A stretch of 64,000 nucleotides of DNA from Paractinoplanes aksuensis (GTDB lineage Bacteria; Actinomycetota; Actinomycetes; Mycobacteriales; Micromonosporaceae). The notes beneath the pieces were generated by a model. That model saw only the letters and a list, made by a program, of their open reading frames with translations, did not search any database and had not been told where the DNA came from. Each line of letters opens with the position of its first letter. The first letter of the stretch is position 1. Positions 63,398-64,000 of the stretch are shown here, in pieces. The translations under genes were made by a program, and so were the position numbers. Where the stretch lies: positions 1-64,000 of the forward strand of contig NZ_JAMYJR010000055.1 of NCBI RefSeq assembly GCF_024137025.1. Reading direction: 5' to 3'.

Positions 63398-64000
63398 GTG
63401 GCCAAGGACTACTACGGCATTCTCGGCGTGAGCCGGGAAGCCACCGACGACGAGATCAAGCGCGCCTACCGCAAACTGGCTCGGCAATATCACCCGGACG
63501 TCAACCCGGATCCGGAAGCGCACGAGAAGTTCAAGGACATCAACGCGGCGTACGAGGTCCTCTCGGACGACCAGAAGCGCCAGATCGTCGATCTCGGCGG
63601 CGACCCGCTCGCCCCCGGCGGCGGCATGGGCCCCGGCGGTCCCGGCGGCGCGGGCGGCCCGTTCGTCGGCTTCCAGGACATCATGGACGCGTTCTTCGGC
63701 TCGGCGGCCGGCGGCAACGCCCGCGGCCCGCGCCCGCGCACCCGTCCTGGCGCCGACGCGATCCTGCGCCTCGAACTCGACCTGGTCGAGACGGCGTTCG
63801 GCGTCGAGGCCCCGATCACCGTCGACACCGCCGTGCTGTGCACCCAGTGCACCGGCGCCGGCACCGCGCCCGGCACCCACCTGGCCACCTGCGAGACGTG
63901 TGGCGGCCGGGGCGAGGTGCAGAGCGTGCAGCGCACCTTCCTGGGCCAGGTCGTCTCGAGCCGCCCCTGCGCCACCTGCCAGGGCCACGGCACGGTCATC
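63398..64000 (+). CDS. dnaJ: Chaperone protein DnaJ (5' part; runs off the window)
   Basis: The first 201 codons of DnaJ, the Hsp40 that delivers substrates to DnaK. The J domain (MAKDYYGILGVSREATDDEI) has the HPD motif in YHPDVNP. A glycine-rich linker (about 70-105) and three of four zinc-finger repeats are visible (CTQCTGAG, CETCGGRG, CATCQGHG). The fourth and the C-terminal domains lie past 64000. The GTG start is preceded by GCGGAG. As the partner of hrcA it is likely the second, HrcA-controlled dnaJ found in actinobacteria. Confidence 0.95.
   Translation, partial: MAKDYYGILGVSREATDDEIKRAYRKLARQYHPDVNPDPEAHEKFKDINAAYEVLSDDQKRQIVDLGGDPLAPGGGMGPGGPGGAGGPFVGFQDIMDAFFGSAAGGNARGPRPRTRPGADAILRLELDLVETAFGVEAPITVDTAVLCTQCTGAGTAPGTHLATCETCGGRGEVQSVQRTFLGQVVSSRPCATCQGHGTVI

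Overview
The window is a high-GC actinobacterial chromosome segment. Strong G/C bias at third codon positions, many GTG/TTG starts and the gene order fit a Micromonosporaceae genome (Actinoplanes/Micromonospora type); this assignment is inferred from gene order and protein resemblance, not from a search. About 52 protein genes are supported. No rRNA, tRNA, insertion sequence, prophage or CRISPR array was seen. Most of the window is core chromosome with small accessory insertions.

Layout. 1-8.8 kb: a membrane-anchored secreted-type protein, valS-folC-DUF4233, a very long membrane/disordered/VOC fusion, and ndk. 8.8-14 kb: a DrrAB-like ABC-2 exporter with a DUF5937-ArsR regulator, then a Tat-exported PhoD-like phosphatase. 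14-20.7 kb: ileS behind a hairpin that masks its ribosome-binding site, a PlsC-like acyltransferase, an iron-sulfur (6-4) photolyase, and a second member of the secreted-type family from the start of the window. 20.8-24.5 kb: a compact stress-signalling cassette (RsbQ hydrolase, PAS-GAF-GAF-PP2C-HATPase protein, STAS antagonist). 24.5-33.6 kb: the conserved block radical SAM TIGR03960 - DUF2344 - rne - (lipoprotein) - rplU - rpmA - obgE. 33.7-42.6 kb: GNAT, trpS with a Trp-codon attenuator, pepN, nadD-rsfS-gpgP-like, a lipoprotein, degV, and two minus-strand genes including a HemK-like methyltransferase. 42.7-50.6 kb: comEA-comEC DNA-uptake genes with DnaA-box-like 9-mers upstream, GNAT, holA, a repeat-bearing membrane protein, an RHH-like regulator with a frameshifted SRPBCC gene, and rpsT. 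50.7-64 kb: a kinase-like phosphotransferase, DUF4240, MOSC, lepA, a GlsB-type membrane protein, a sensor lacking an output domain, a lysozyme-like exported protein, an enoyl-CoA hydratase, hemW, a DUF4870 protein, hrcA with a CIRCE operator, and dnaJ running off the end.

Themes. Translation and ribosome biogenesis dominate (valS, ileS, trpS, rplU, rpmA, rpsT, obgE, rsfS, lepA, rne). Regulation is visible in the DNA: a full four-segment Trp attenuator, a CIRCE site, a palindrome over the start of an RHH-like gene, and a recurring TANNNT-N6-start arrangement at nine genes that predicts leaderless transcripts. Two genes carry tandem duplications of their own 3' ends, and several disordered proteins contain in-frame minisatellites. 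The most interesting unit is the RsbQ/RsbP-like/STAS cassette, in which the phosphatase and what looks like the anti-sigma kinase are fused in one protein.
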